Origin: Leptospira congkakensis
GTDB lineage: Bacteria > Spirochaetota > Leptospiria > Leptospirales > Leptospiraceae
Reading direction: 5' to 3'
Assembly: GCF_004770265.1 (NCBI RefSeq)
Contig: NZ_RQGQ01000017.1
Location: 186,001 to 250,000, forward strand
DNA length: 64,000 bases
Of the stretch, positions 57,324 to 64,000 are shown piece after piece. The notes under the pieces are model-generated. The model was not told the origin of the DNA. It searched no databases and saw only the letters and a list, made by a program, of their open reading frames with translations. Position 1 is the stretch's first letter, and each line of letters starts with the position of its first letter. The position numbers were made by a program, and so were the translations under genes.

Positions 57324-57348
57324 AAGTTTTTTATTGACCTGGTATTTC

Positions 57349-58068
57349 TTATTCAAATTCCAGAATGGAGTGGAATCCTTTCGGAATTGATTTTAAGCAT
57401 TCTGGTTTTTCTACCTTACATTTTACTTTTCCTGATGTTTTTGCACTTTTAGTAAAGATACCTTTGAAAATATACTCGTTTGTTTCTTCTGTCCCAAATC
57501 CATTTAAACTACCATCTGTAAATATTCCAGATTGAATCCATGATCCGTATCCGCTAGACCAGCTACCGTTTCCATTAATACAATTTCCAGAGCAAAGAAA
57601 AAATTTATTCCACGTTCCCGAAATGCTTCTTCCATCTTTGAAAGTTATTTTCCCAGCTGATCCAACTTTATGATTCCCTTTATCCCACTCAGTTTCAATT
57701 ATTGAACCATCTTTAATGTATAATTTACCTAATCCATGATAAACGCTTAAATAATCAACACGGGCGTTATCAAGAACCCAATTCCATTCTCCATCGTAAG
57801 AATCTAACTGCGATTCTTTTCTAATATAACCAGGTTGATCTTGTTTATAAATAATTTTGCCATAGCCAAAAGGAAGTATTCTTTCGACCCAAAAATTGAA
57901 AACAGGACTTACTTTCGTATTACCTTCGTAAGAATCTTTGAAATCAGTAGTAGAAACATATTTTCCTTGGTTATTCGAACACTTGTTTTCTTCAGCGCAC
58001 TTAAACATTGTAGATCGACAAGCTAAAAGTAATGTAGGGATCAAAATTAAAATATATTTTTTGTTCAT
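57349..58068 (-). CDS. MORN-repeat lipoprotein
   Basis: 239 residues with lipobox LLLAC at about residue 17. The mature part has several MORN-like units (YDGEWNWVL, GLGKLYIKDGS, GSWIQSGIFTDGSLNGFG), which form beta-hairpin ladders and often bind membranes or proteins. Six further Cys may form disulfides. ATG 58068 is preferred to GTG 58074. It stands alone between two attC-like elements, as an integron cassette gene would. Confidence 0.72.
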   Translation of the reverse strand: MNKKYILILIPTLLLACRSTMFKCAEENKCSNNQGKYVSTTDFKDSYEGNTKVSPVFNFWVERILPFGYGKIIYKQDQPGYIRKESQLDSYDGEWNWVLDNARVDYLSVYHGLGKLYIKDGSIIETEWDKGNHKVGSAGKITFKDGRSISGTWNKFFLCSGNCINGNGSWSSGYGSWIQSGIFTDGSLNGFGTEETNEYIFKGIFTKSAKTSGKVKCKVEKPECLKSIPKGFHSILEFE

Positions 58069-58136
58069 AAACACCCACTATTTTTTGGTAATGATTTCTA
58101 TAATAAAGTAACTTTTGTTACGAATTTAAAAAATTT

Positions 58137-58269
58137 CGCATAACGAACTAGTCTTACTGAAGTTGTCCACCCTGAGCATGCGCAGTAGGCGTTAGGGATA
58201 GTGGGAAATTTGCTGAAGGCCGAACGAGGGCGCAAGTCCCGAAGGGAAGAGGCTAGTCGATGTTATACG
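58137..58269 (-). repeat. attC-like element 2
   Basis: 133 bp bounded by CGCATAAC and GTTATACG. The inner arms are ACTAGTCTTAC on the left and GGGAAGAGGCTAGTCGAT on the right, an imperfect inverted repeat. Its right part (GGGAAATTTGCTGAAGGCCG onward) is clearly homologous to the element at 59014-59171. GC content is higher than in the flanks. It lies between vapC and the MORN lipoprotein gene. Confidence 0.6.
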
Positions 58270-58281
58270 ACGGTCAGCATT

Positions 58282-58686
58282 CTAGTTAAACCAATTTTCG
58301 ATTTTAAGTTCTTTAATTCTCTTAAATTCTTTTTCATTATTTGTAACTAGTATAATATCATTTGCGATAGCTTGAGAAGCTATGAGTAAGTCGTAGGGAC
58401 CTATAATTTCTCCCTTTTTTTCTAGTTTTGTTCTTATTGATCCAGCTATAGAAGCAGATTCAGAGTCGAAAGGAATGATATTTAGAAATCCCAGAAATTC
58501 ATTAAGAGTTTTTTGATTTTGTTCTGATTTTTGACTTTTTTCAACTCCATATCTAAGTTCAAACTCAGAGACAGCAGAAATAAAAATGTTATCCAGGCTT
58601 ATTTTTTTTAATTTTTGATAAACGATTTCAGGCTTTTGGTTAATGATATAAATGCAAATATTTGTATCTAACAAATACTGATTCAT
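58282..58686 (-). CDS. vapC: VapC toxin, PIN-domain ribonuclease
   Basis: 134 residues. PIN acidic residues are visible: Asp7 in YLLDTNIC, Glu43 in SEFELRYG, Asp99 in GPYDLLIA, and Asn116-Asn117 in VTNNEKEF. VapC toxins cut tRNA or rRNA when not bound by VapB. The ATG overlaps the vapB stop by 4 nt (ATGA). With vapB it fills one cassette-like unit between two palindromic elements. Confidence 0.93.
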   Translation of the reverse strand: MNQYLLDTNICIYIINQKPEIVYQKLKKISLDNIFISAVSEFELRYGVEKSQKSEQNQKTLNEFLGFLNIIPFDSESASIAGSIRTKLEKKGEIIGPYDLLIASQAIANDIILVTNNEKEFKRIKELKIENWFN

Positions 58687-58913
58687 ATAGAATTTCGCTT
58701 ATCAAAAGTTTTCGGTTGATTCCTATCAATTTTAAAATCATCAGAAAAATCATTGAGAGATTTCCATAATCTATCAACGGCATCGTCGATCGGAGATATA
58801 ATGACGCAATTTCCGTCTTTTCTGATGTAGACTTCTTTACCTTTGAAACGAAATTCTTTTGGAAGTCTAACGGCTTGACTATCACCGTTTTTAAATAATT
58901 TTGCACGATTCAT
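58683..58913 (-). CDS. vapB: VapB antitoxin, AbrB/MazE-like fold
   Basis: 76 residues: an N-terminal swapped-hairpin DNA-binding domain ([19 protein letters not shown]) and a C-terminal toxin-binding tail. It neutralises VapC and should repress the operon. The ATG at 58913 lies 6 nt from the -10 hexamer, so the mRNA is probably leaderless. Confidence 0.92.
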   Translation of the reverse strand: MNRAKLFKNGDSQAVRLPKEFRFKGKEVYIRKDGNCVIISPIDDAVDRLWKSLNDFSDDFKIDRNQPKTFDKRNSI

Positions 58914-58949
58914 ATATACATTTTAGTATATATATTTTGGTTTTGTCAA
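58912..58949 (-). promoter_or_regulatory. vapBC promoter and palindromic operator
   Basis: On the minus strand TTGACA (58944-58949) and TAAAAT (58920-58925) are 18 nt apart. The -10 is centred in a perfect inverted repeat, ATATATAC-TAAAAT-GTATATAT (58912-58933), the likely VapB(C) operator. Transcription should begin at or next to the vapB ATG. Confidence 0.75.
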
Positions 58950-59013
58950 GTCTGAAATTTCTAGATTATTCTTCCGCTTTACCCATGTCCTGAGGCATAC
59001 ATTTGCTAACTGT

Positions 59014-59171
59014 CGTATAACGAACTAATCTTCCCGAAGTTCCCTGTAGCCGAGCCTCAGAAGGAGGCGTCGGCGCGACTTGTTGCGGAGCAAGAAGCGT
59101 GACGGAAGGGAATTTGCCGCAGGCCGAGTGAGGCCTTGTGCCGAAACGTAGCGGGAAGACGCTGTTATGCG
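59014..59171 (-). repeat. attC-like element 1
   Basis: 158 bp bounded by CGTATAAC and GTTATGCG, with inner arms CTAATCTTCCCG and CGGGAAGACG that pair. GC-rich, with further internal stems (GCGGAGCAAG region). It is homologous to 58137-58269 at both ends. It lies upstream of vapB and is oriented like the other elements. Confidence 0.62.
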
Positions 59172-60055
59172 CAGGAAATGCATTCTTAATTTAGATTCTA
59201 TTTTTCTTTTTTTTAATTGTAAAAACATCTACATGTTAGTGCTACCTGTACAAAGATTACCTCTTTGAATATAGCAACTAGAAATAAGAATATTGCGAAT
59301 TTGGTTAGATTGATCACTTTAAATATAATTTTAATATACTAGGTTTATCGTCGATAAGTAATTAAATTTAGTATGTTATAGAGAATCGCATTTAATCTTT
59401 CGTGAAGATTGGCGATTAAATTTACAATAAAATCTAGAGATTAGATTGAAATTAGTATTATAAAGTCTAGAATATTGAAAGAAAAAAAGTTCTAAGAACT
59501 TACTATCTATGGAAATTTTCCATTCAATTGATATTTCTTTTTAACCAGTCAAAGTTTAAAGAAATGCTATATTATTTAACTGCCGATTGTATTGATCTAA
59601 GTTTGCTATTGGTTGACTAATATATAGTTTATCTTTATATATAATGGATTTTTTGTTTTGATATTCGATTGAATGAAATGAAATTCGATTTTTTTTTCAA
59701 GTTTATTGAATTGAATTCATAGATTTCTGATTAATATTTTTCTGTATTTCTTTCGCATAACTGGCAAATATACGTTATGCGTTTACCGCCTCATTATACG
59801 CGCGTTATTCGAATGACAAATAACCACCTTTTAATTACACGCCTGTTATCCGAATTGCCATTAGCCGCGCGTCTAACCCGACCGAATATTACTCAGTCGC
59901 CCATTATTTTCTTGACCTTCTGCTACATCCCATTTCCGCCTCCCCTTCTTCCAACCCAGGCTCAAATCAAATACTTACGAGACATAACTCCTATTTTATA
60001 TCGACACATCTCACTCATTTCGCCATTGATGCGAATGTTCGCTCCATTTTTATCC
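59172..60055. other. Long AT-rich gap, no convincing gene
   Basis: About 880 bp. The first 580 bp is very AT-rich with stop codons in all frames. From 59754 the base composition shifts to GC-richer with a perfect palindrome and two degenerate 41-bp tandem units near 59793 and 59834. A 97-codon plus-strand frame from 59777 has improbable composition and lies over those repeats; I do not count it as a gene. Confidence 0.5.
59754..59781. repeat. 28-bp perfect palindrome CGCATAAC-N12-GTTATGCG
   Basis: Arms of 8 bp are perfect, loop TGGCAAATATAC. The minus-strand form is similar at most positions to 63428-63455 (CGCATTAC-GTATATATGAAT-GTTATACG). The ends equal those of the long attC-like elements, so this may be a minimal or collapsed element. 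The length also recalls dif/Xer sites. Confidence 0.55.
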
Positions 60056-60085
60056 TTGACATGCAGGTAAATACCTGCATAATAT
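60056..60085 (+). promoter_or_regulatory. ArsR-gene promoter with operator filling the spacer
   Basis: TTGACA (60056-60061) and TAATAT (60080-60085) are 18 nt apart. The whole spacer is a palindrome, TGCAGGTA-AA-TACCTGCA (60062-60079), which should bind the repressor dimer. The ATG at 60093 is 7 nt beyond the -10, so the message is probably leaderless. Confidence 0.82.
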
Positions 60086-60092
60086 CATTCGT

Positions 60093-60437
60093 ATGCCAAA
60101 GGAAATGGAGGAAGCGGATCAGGTATTCAAAGCAATGGCTGACCCGAATCGAAGAAAGGTGCTGGATCTACTTTACGCCCAGAACGGCCAAACTCTTTCC
60201 TCACTCTGCGAACAACTAGACATGCAAAGGCAATCGGCAACACAACACATAGAAATTCTCATCAAAGCAAATCTGGTATCCGTTGTTTGGAAAGGTCGAG
60301 AGAAACTTCACTTCATCAACCCTGTTCCAATTTACGAGGTTTATGCACGTTGGGTACGAAAATTTGAAGAGAATCGTTTAGGTTTTTTATACGACTTAAA
60401 AATACAACTTGAAGGAGAAGATCATGAAACCAAATAA
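60093..60437 (+). CDS. ArsR-family transcriptional repressor
   Basis: 114 residues, with winged helix AMADPNRRKVLDLLYA, LSSLCEQLDMQRQSATQHIEILIKANLVS. The metal-binding Cys motif of ArsR/SmtB is absent, as in the subgroup that pairs with SRPBCC (AHSA1) proteins. It should bind the palindrome within its own promoter. ATG 60093 (leaderless) or 60105 may be used. It overlaps the SRPBCC gene by 14 nt. Confidence 0.9.
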   Translation: MPKEMEEADQVFKAMADPNRRKVLDLLYAQNGQTLSSLCEQLDMQRQSATQHIEILIKANLVSVVWKGREKLHFINPVPIYEVYARWVRKFEENRLGFLYDLKIQLEGEDHETK

Positions 60438-60897
60438 CTTTGTTTATGTTACTTTTATACTTAGCACTCCGGAGAAGGTATGGAATGCACTCATTGATCC
60501 TGAGGTGACATCCAAGTACTGGCTTGATCCATTAGCAAAAAATCCAGCTCATATTAATGTTTCAGAATGGAAGGTTGATTCCGTATGGAAACATATAAGA
60601 ATGGATGATGAAAAAACAATCGATATCATCGGTAAAGTTTTGGAAATCACACCTCCACAGAAATTAGTTTTATCTTGGTCAAGACCAACAGAATTCAATG
60701 ATGAATCAAAACACTCTCGAGTTACATTTGATATAGAAGCTTATGCCAATGGACTTGTTCGTTTAGTTGTCACACATGAGGATCTTGACCCACAGATGTT
60801 AAAAGGTATTTCTAGTGGTTGGCCAAGTGTTCTTTCGAATCTCAAAACATTTTTGGAATCGGGCCGACCGTTAGCAGGTCATATTTCAATTTCTTAA
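60424..60897 (+). CDS. SRPBCC (AHSA1-like) domain protein
   Basis: 157 residues. VYVTFILSTPEKVWNALIDPEVTSKYW at the start (family form of helix and first strands) and LVLSWSRP later mark an AHSA1-type lipid/ligand pocket. GGAGAAG precedes the ATG at 60424, so the TTG at 60409 is unlikely to be the start. ArsR-AHSA1 pairs are common, but the ligand is unknown. Confidence 0.9.
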   Translation: MKPNNFVYVTFILSTPEKVWNALIDPEVTSKYWLDPLAKNPAHINVSEWKVDSVWKHIRMDDEKTIDIIGKVLEITPPQKLVLSWSRPTEFNDESKHSRVTFDIEAYANGLVRLVVTHEDLDPQMLKGISSGWPSVLSNLKTFLESGRPLAGHISIS

Positions 60898-60952
60898 TAA
60901 ATTAATTTAACGATGATTCTGTGCAAATTCGAATCAAAGCGTGGAGGATGAT

Positions 60953-61369
60953 ATGAATCAAATTTATAGCGGTGGATGTGCTTGCGGAAACATTCAATAC
61001 AAAATCACAGAAGAACCTATTTTTATGAATGATTGCCAATGCCGAGACTGCCAGCGAATGAGTGGAACCGGACACGGATCTTATCTTACCTTTCGATCCC
61101 GCAGTGCAGTCAAAGTAGAAGGAGAAACAACTAACTTCGATATGGTTGGTGATAGCGGAAATATCAAAACAAGTAGCTTTTGTCCAAAATGTGGTTCACC
61201 AGTCTACATGACCTTCGCCGCCATGCCCGAACTATTTACCATCCATGCTGCAAGTCTCAATGATCCAAATCTCTACAAACCACAGGCCGTAACATATACG
61301 ATAAAGGGATTAAGCTGGGACCATCTGAATCCAGCAGTATCAAAATTTGAAAAGATGCCTCCGATGTAA
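60953..61369 (+). CDS. GFA (CENP-V) family protein
   Basis: 138 residues with three Cys pairs binding zinc: GGCACGNIQ, DCQCRDCQRMSG and FCPKCGSPVY. The family includes glutathione-dependent formaldehyde-activating enzymes, though most members are uncharacterised. GGAGG lies 5 nt before ATG 60953. It follows the SRPBCC gene by about 55 nt and is likely in the same ArsR-controlled unit. Confidence 0.9.
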   Translation: MNQIYSGGCACGNIQYKITEEPIFMNDCQCRDCQRMSGTGHGSYLTFRSRSAVKVEGETTNFDMVGDSGNIKTSSFCPKCGSPVYMTFAAMPELFTIHAASLNDPNLYKPQAVTYTIKGLSWDHLNPAVSKFEKMPPM

Positions 61370-61387
61370 AAATTTCAAAGATCGCTT

Positions 61388-61514
61388 AATCGTTTGGGCG
61401 CCTCGAATCCGTTAGTTGATTGAAATTAGATTGTATAACGACCGCGCTATCCGCTCCAATCTTTCCGATTTGTTTGTAGATGGAAATAGTAATTAATATA
61501 GAAAGGATTTCCGC
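61388..61514 (+). repeat. 127-bp direct repeat, copy B
   Basis: The counterpart of 54631-54757, same orientation. It starts 18 nt after the GFA stop. Together the copies bracket about 6.8 kb holding the lipoprotein array, MORN gene, vapBC and ArsR module, and could mediate its deletion or duplication by homologous recombination. Confidence 0.85.
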
Positions 61515-61980
61515 AAGCAGCTTAATTTCATTTGCAATCGATTTTCGGAGATTTTAGTCTTAATATTTCATCACGCCTTGTTTATGTTGGATTCGCTAAG
61601 CTCATCCACCAAGTCAAACCTTCGCTTTGCTTGTATCCTCGCTCCTATTGTCGCTCCGGATTTATCGCTGGCGTGGGGATTTGTTTTTTTTAAGTAGAAA
61701 GATTACTTTGAAGTGATTCATTAAGGTAAATTCTTTCCCTTAATCGAAAAGTTTATTCTCAAAAAGAACTAAACAATAGTTGTCAATTTAAAATAAACTT
61801 TGTGCAATTACACGCAACACAATTAAATTCCGATAAGCGGCAATTATATGCTATTCGTTTATTATACTAAACTTTTTAAAAATTTGACTTTAATTCGTTA
61901 TTTGTATAGAAGCGATAGTTTTTCTATTTAGATTCTGTCGTTCGAATTCACCGAAACCCAAATCTTATCTATTTCCCAAC
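61515..61980. other. Repeat-B continuation and AT-rich gap
   Basis: From 61530 to 61680 is a GC-richer noncoding stretch (CGCTCCTATTGTCGCTCC, TATCGCTGGCGT). Copy A lacks this stretch but has TATCGCTGGCGT just after its end, so A may be a deletion form of a longer element. From 61690 to 61980 the DNA is AT-rich with no gene seen. Confidence 0.5.
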
Positions 61981-62430
61981 TTAACTCAACGGATACGTAA
62001 AATGGATCACCTCCTCTGGTAATCCTCCCGTTGCTCTATAAAAATCCAAAGCATAATCATCCACCACATCTGCTTGGACAAACACTTCTTCAGCTCCCAT
62101 TTTTTTACAATAACCATTAATCGCTTCGATAAGTGATTTGCCAATTCCTTGGCGTTGGTATTTGGTATGGACAGCTAGATCGAAAATATAAACTAAAGGT
62201 TTTTCAGAATAATATTGACGAAGTGTATAAGTAGTCAATCCACCAATTACTTGATTTTCAAAGATAGAAACAAAAACAAAAAAATCATCCCTATCCAATA
62301 AAGTTTGAAGATAATGGGAACTTGGCATTTGAAAGTTTTTCATTTCAAAGACATCTTCAAAGACTCGAATGAGTTCAATAAATTGATTTAATTCATTAGA
62401 GGACAGTTTTTTAATTTCTATATTATCCAT
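61981..62430 (-). CDS. GNAT acetyltransferase, AAC(3)-I-like
   Basis: 149 residues. The pattern VFEDVF, YLQTLL, VIGGLTTYTL, VYIFDLAVHTKYQRQGIGKSL, VQADVVDDYALDFYRATGG, EEVIHF follows gentamicin acetyltransferase AAC(3)-I proteins closely from memory. QRQGIG is the acetyl-CoA P-loop. AAC(3)-I genes are classic integron cassettes. True aminoglycoside activity is not shown; chromosomal relatives often lack it. Its start lies close to an attC-like element. Confidence 0.82.
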   Translation of the reverse strand: MDNIEIKKLSSNELNQFIELIRVFEDVFEMKNFQMPSSHYLQTLLDRDDFFVFVSIFENQVIGGLTTYTLRQYYSEKPLVYIFDLAVHTKYQRQGIGKSLIEAINGYCKKMGAEEVFVQADVVDDYALDFYRATGGLPEEVIHFTYPLS

Positions 62431-62443
62431 ATTTGTTCTTTCT

Positions 62444-62506
62444 ATTAAGAACTAGACTAACCGACGTGTCCAGTGCAGAAGCGCAGCGTTTACATTCTAT
62501 TATATG
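62444..62506 (-). repeat. attC-like element 4 (decayed)
   Basis: Plus-strand GAACTAGACTAACCGACGTG matches GAACTAGGCTAATCAACGTA of the 57256 element and the GAACTA of the two long ones, in the same orientation. AAGCGCAGCGTTTACATTC may be the worn right arm, but a clear GTTATRCG is missing. It lies between the lipoprotein gene and the acetyltransferase. Confidence 0.4.
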
Positions 62507-62512
62507 AAGTGG

Positions 62513-63025
62513 CTAACGCTTTATACATTCAAGAATATATCCATATGTTGTTTTTTTTCTTAGAAAAAGTAAATCTTTTTTTAATCGAAAATAATCTTGT
62601 GAAGCTGCTGGTTCATCTTCGATTGTATTTTTTCCACTTATCTTTGTTAGACATCCTTCATGAATTTCTACAGATTCTGAGCTTTTACGATCTATTACTT
62701 CAAGATGTACGACATTTTTGTTTAAACTGAATATCAAATAGGTTCTATCCCAAATATGTAGATACGGATTAAAGTAATTTGCTTGTACATAACCGTTTTC
62801 TTTGTCGAAATTTTTGTAGTTCGTAAATGTATTTTTTAGTTTATCTGAAATTGGTCCATCCGAGATATGAACGTATAACGAGTCGAATTGAAGATCCATT
62901 GTAGACTTCAAGTCAAAGATTTGATTATCACTTTCGATTTTATTAACAATAGTATCTGTAAAAATGGGAATCTTGCAGTTAAGCAATAATGTGAAAAATA
63001 ATAAAACTAATGTAGTTCGTTTCAT
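62513..63025 (-). CDS. Hypothetical lipoprotein
   Basis: 170 residues with a clean signal peptide and lipobox LLLNC at about residue 17. The mature part is Asp/Lys-rich with no family recognised. It is a single-gene unit, upstream of element 4 on the minus strand and followed by the acetyltransferase. Confidence 0.72.
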   Translation of the reverse strand: MKRTTLVLLFFTLLLNCKIPIFTDTIVNKIESDNQIFDLKSTMDLQFDSLYVHISDGPISDKLKNTFTNYKNFDKENGYVQANYFNPYLHIWDRTYLIFSLNKNVVHLEVIDRKSSESVEIHEGCLTKISGKNTIEDEPAASQDYFRLKKDLLFLRKKTTYGYILECIKR

Positions 63026-63083
63026 AAAAGGTTAAAAATAGATTTAGGATGTAAGATAAATTTATTCGCGAATTTGTTGTGGT

Positions 63084-63406
63084 TTATCGAATTGTATTTT
63101 CTTTTTCATTTAGAATTCTTCCGCAATTTATACATTTTTTCCCGTAGAGATTAAATAAAAAGTTTCTATCCTGTTCATTTTTCGCTATTCGAAAGGGATG
63201 ATCTCCGAAAGGACATTGTGCATTTAAGATCGATATGTGTAATCGATTAGAAAAAAGCTATAAACAAAGAAAAAAGGTATTACTAATGCGTTGGGAAATT
63301 CTATAAAATTTAAGAAACTATCGATTAATAATATGACCGGTGGGTATATTAAAGTTAAAAGTTTAAAGAAGAATATATTATTTTCTAAGTTAGATTTATC
63401 TTGCAT
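63084..63406 (-). pseudogene. Small two-helix membrane protein with frameshifted zinc-ribbon tail
   Basis: A 60-residue frame (63224-63406) has two hydrophobic helices (LLTLIYPPVILLIDSFL and LVIPFFFVYSFFLI). Immediately downstream, in another frame without a start, is a Cys-rich tail, AQCPFGDHPFRI then KKCINCGRIL, ending TAA at 63084. A single frameshift near 63,220 would join them into one membrane protein with a C-terminal zinc ribbon. Alternatively the 60-residue protein is complete and the tail a relic. Confidence 0.4.
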
Positions 63407-63427
63407 GATGGGATGTTTTAGCCATTT

Positions 63428-63455
63428 CGTATAACATTCATATATACGTAATGCG
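63428..63455. repeat. 28-bp palindrome, relative of 59754-59781
   Basis: CGTATAAC-N12-GTAATGCG, six of eight arm positions pair. The minus-strand sequence shares CGCAT-ACGTATAT-TG-GTTAT-CG spacing with the other 28-bp palindrome. It lies between the broken membrane gene and the DUF1801 gene. Confidence 0.5.
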
Positions 63456-63479
63456 TATATATGTTCCTGTTACTGGTGT

Positions 63480-63869
63480 TCACTTCAATCGTTCTAACAC
63501 ACCTTTTCGTTTCACAATATTTTTATAGTCCCACTGGATTTTTTTCGACTGGCCGAGCCAACGTTTTAAATCTTTTTTCTTGATTTGACTAACATCTGTA
63601 TATCGGACTTCTGCCGCTTTAAAACTTCCTTCAGGTTCCAGCCCCTCCTCATCAAAACTTTGGCCACTCCAAAATAAAAGACGAATACAAGTTTTTAATT
63701 TGCTATAACCCACAATAGGATTTCCATCCAAAAACCAAACTGGATGCGCATGCCAAATTTTCTTTTCTGCTTTCGCTAAGTTTAAATTGATTTCCTGATA
63801 CAAAAGATCACAAATTTCTTTATCAGTAGGCGATTGGGATTTATTATATGTTTCGATCTCTTTACTCAT
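63480..63869 (-). CDS. DUF1801 domain protein (YdhG-like)
   Basis: 129 residues. AEKKIWHAHPVWFLDGNPIVGYSKLKTCIRLLFWSG is the DUF1801 core in shape (family Y-G-x-P-x-W-x-V, reworked here), followed by FKAAEVRY. Members include iron-chaperone-like YdhG/Fra proteins; function is unsettled. It is the last complete gene in the window, beside a 28-bp palindrome. Confidence 0.75.
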   Translation of the reverse strand: MSKEIETYNKSQSPTDKEICDLLYQEINLNLAKAEKKIWHAHPVWFLDGNPIVGYSKLKTCIRLLFWSGQSFDEEGLEPEGSFKAAEVRYTDVSQIKKKDLKRWLGQSKKIQWDYKNIVKRKGVLERLK

Positions 63870-64000
63870 TCAGATACTCTTACCTCTTTCGCTGATAAAA
63901 AAATTACACAAACGATTCATAAATCATTTCACAGAAGCGACTGGCGAACCAAACGCAATCGTTGATACAAAATAAGTAGCGACCAAATCGTTTGGGATGA

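Noticed and set aside
59025..59228. 67-codon minus-strand frame over attC-like element 1
   Set aside because: It lies mainly within the palindromic element and is best explained by its GC-rich structure.
59777..60070. 97-codon plus-strand frame
   Set aside because: Composition is improbable (Pro/Leu/Arg-rich), it covers tandem repeats and runs into the ArsR promoter, and no ribosome site or family is seen.
63981..64000. Possible third copy of the 127-bp repeat
   Set aside because: Only ATCGTTTGGG matches, and the following bases differ at once.
63924..64000. Possible 3' end of another minus-strand gene entering from the right edge
   Set aside because: A frame ending VATYFVSTIAFGSPVASVK looks protein-like, but only 25 codons are visible and a second frame is also open; too little to call.
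1..64000. CRISPR array, rRNA operon, insertion sequence or prophage
   Set aside because: No regularly spaced repeats, rRNA motifs, transposase or phage genes were seen.

Overview
The window looks like a stretch of a Leptospira chromosome, probably a saprophytic or environmental species. The basis is spirochaete-style gene content: many lipoproteins with relaxed lipoboxes such as LSSC, IVNC, LLLNC and VTNC, an LIC-type VapBC pair, PAS/HisKA kinases, a Maf/DUF115 protein and split ABC exporters. The DNA is AT-rich (roughly 40% GC by eye), most operons use ATGA or TAATG overlaps, and TTG/GTG starts are frequent. The species itself is an inference.

Bases 1-54,590 are a dense core region. From left to right: an FtsX/YbbP-type ABC exporter with a small overlapping ORF (minus); a Cys-rich small protein and leuS (plus); a membrane protein and HATPase pair with thrC (minus); lepB, a PASTA-type penicillin-binding protein and a DUF115 protein (plus); a long minus operon valS-purD-unknown-prfB-degenerate sigma54-activator-like protein-OmpA protein; small secreted or redox proteins, a flavin monooxygenase and an M23 lipoprotein; a PilZ-like protein and an SSS symporter; an acyltransferase with a WYL regulator; and the conserved block ispE-tRNA-Gln-glmU(N-terminal half)-prs-rplY-pth-ftsH-EVE. 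Then come a kinase/response-regulator pair, a CAP protein, a DASS transporter, a GpsA-PlsB fusion, a four-gene acyl-CoA dehydrogenase/transporter/hotdog operon, a C-terminal J-domain protein, YceI with a four-helix membrane protein, SanA, a second M23 protein and ligA. Several core genes have unusual features: the Pth lacks its catalytic residues, the sigma54-activator-like protein has lost both GAFTGA and Walker B, and G3P dehydrogenase is fused to an acyltransferase.

Bases 54,591-64,000 are an accessory region that looks different: lower gene density, AT-rich gaps, and small genes mostly on the minus strand. A 127-bp direct repeat (54,631 and 61,388) brackets about 6.8 kb. Inside is a tandem array of six small Cys-rich lipoprotein genes, two of which carry one in-frame stop, plus a remnant of a further copy. 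There are also a MORN lipoprotein, vapBC, and an ArsR-SRPBCC-GFA module. Beyond the repeat lie an AAC(3)-I-like acetyltransferase, another lipoprotein, a broken membrane/zinc-ribbon gene and a DUF1801 protein. Between these genes lie imperfect-palindrome elements of one type (left end CGYATAAC, then GAACTA; right end GTTATRCG), all in one orientation. They resemble integron attC sites. No integrase is visible, so I propose an integron-like gene-cassette array as the most interesting candidate system; this is inference.
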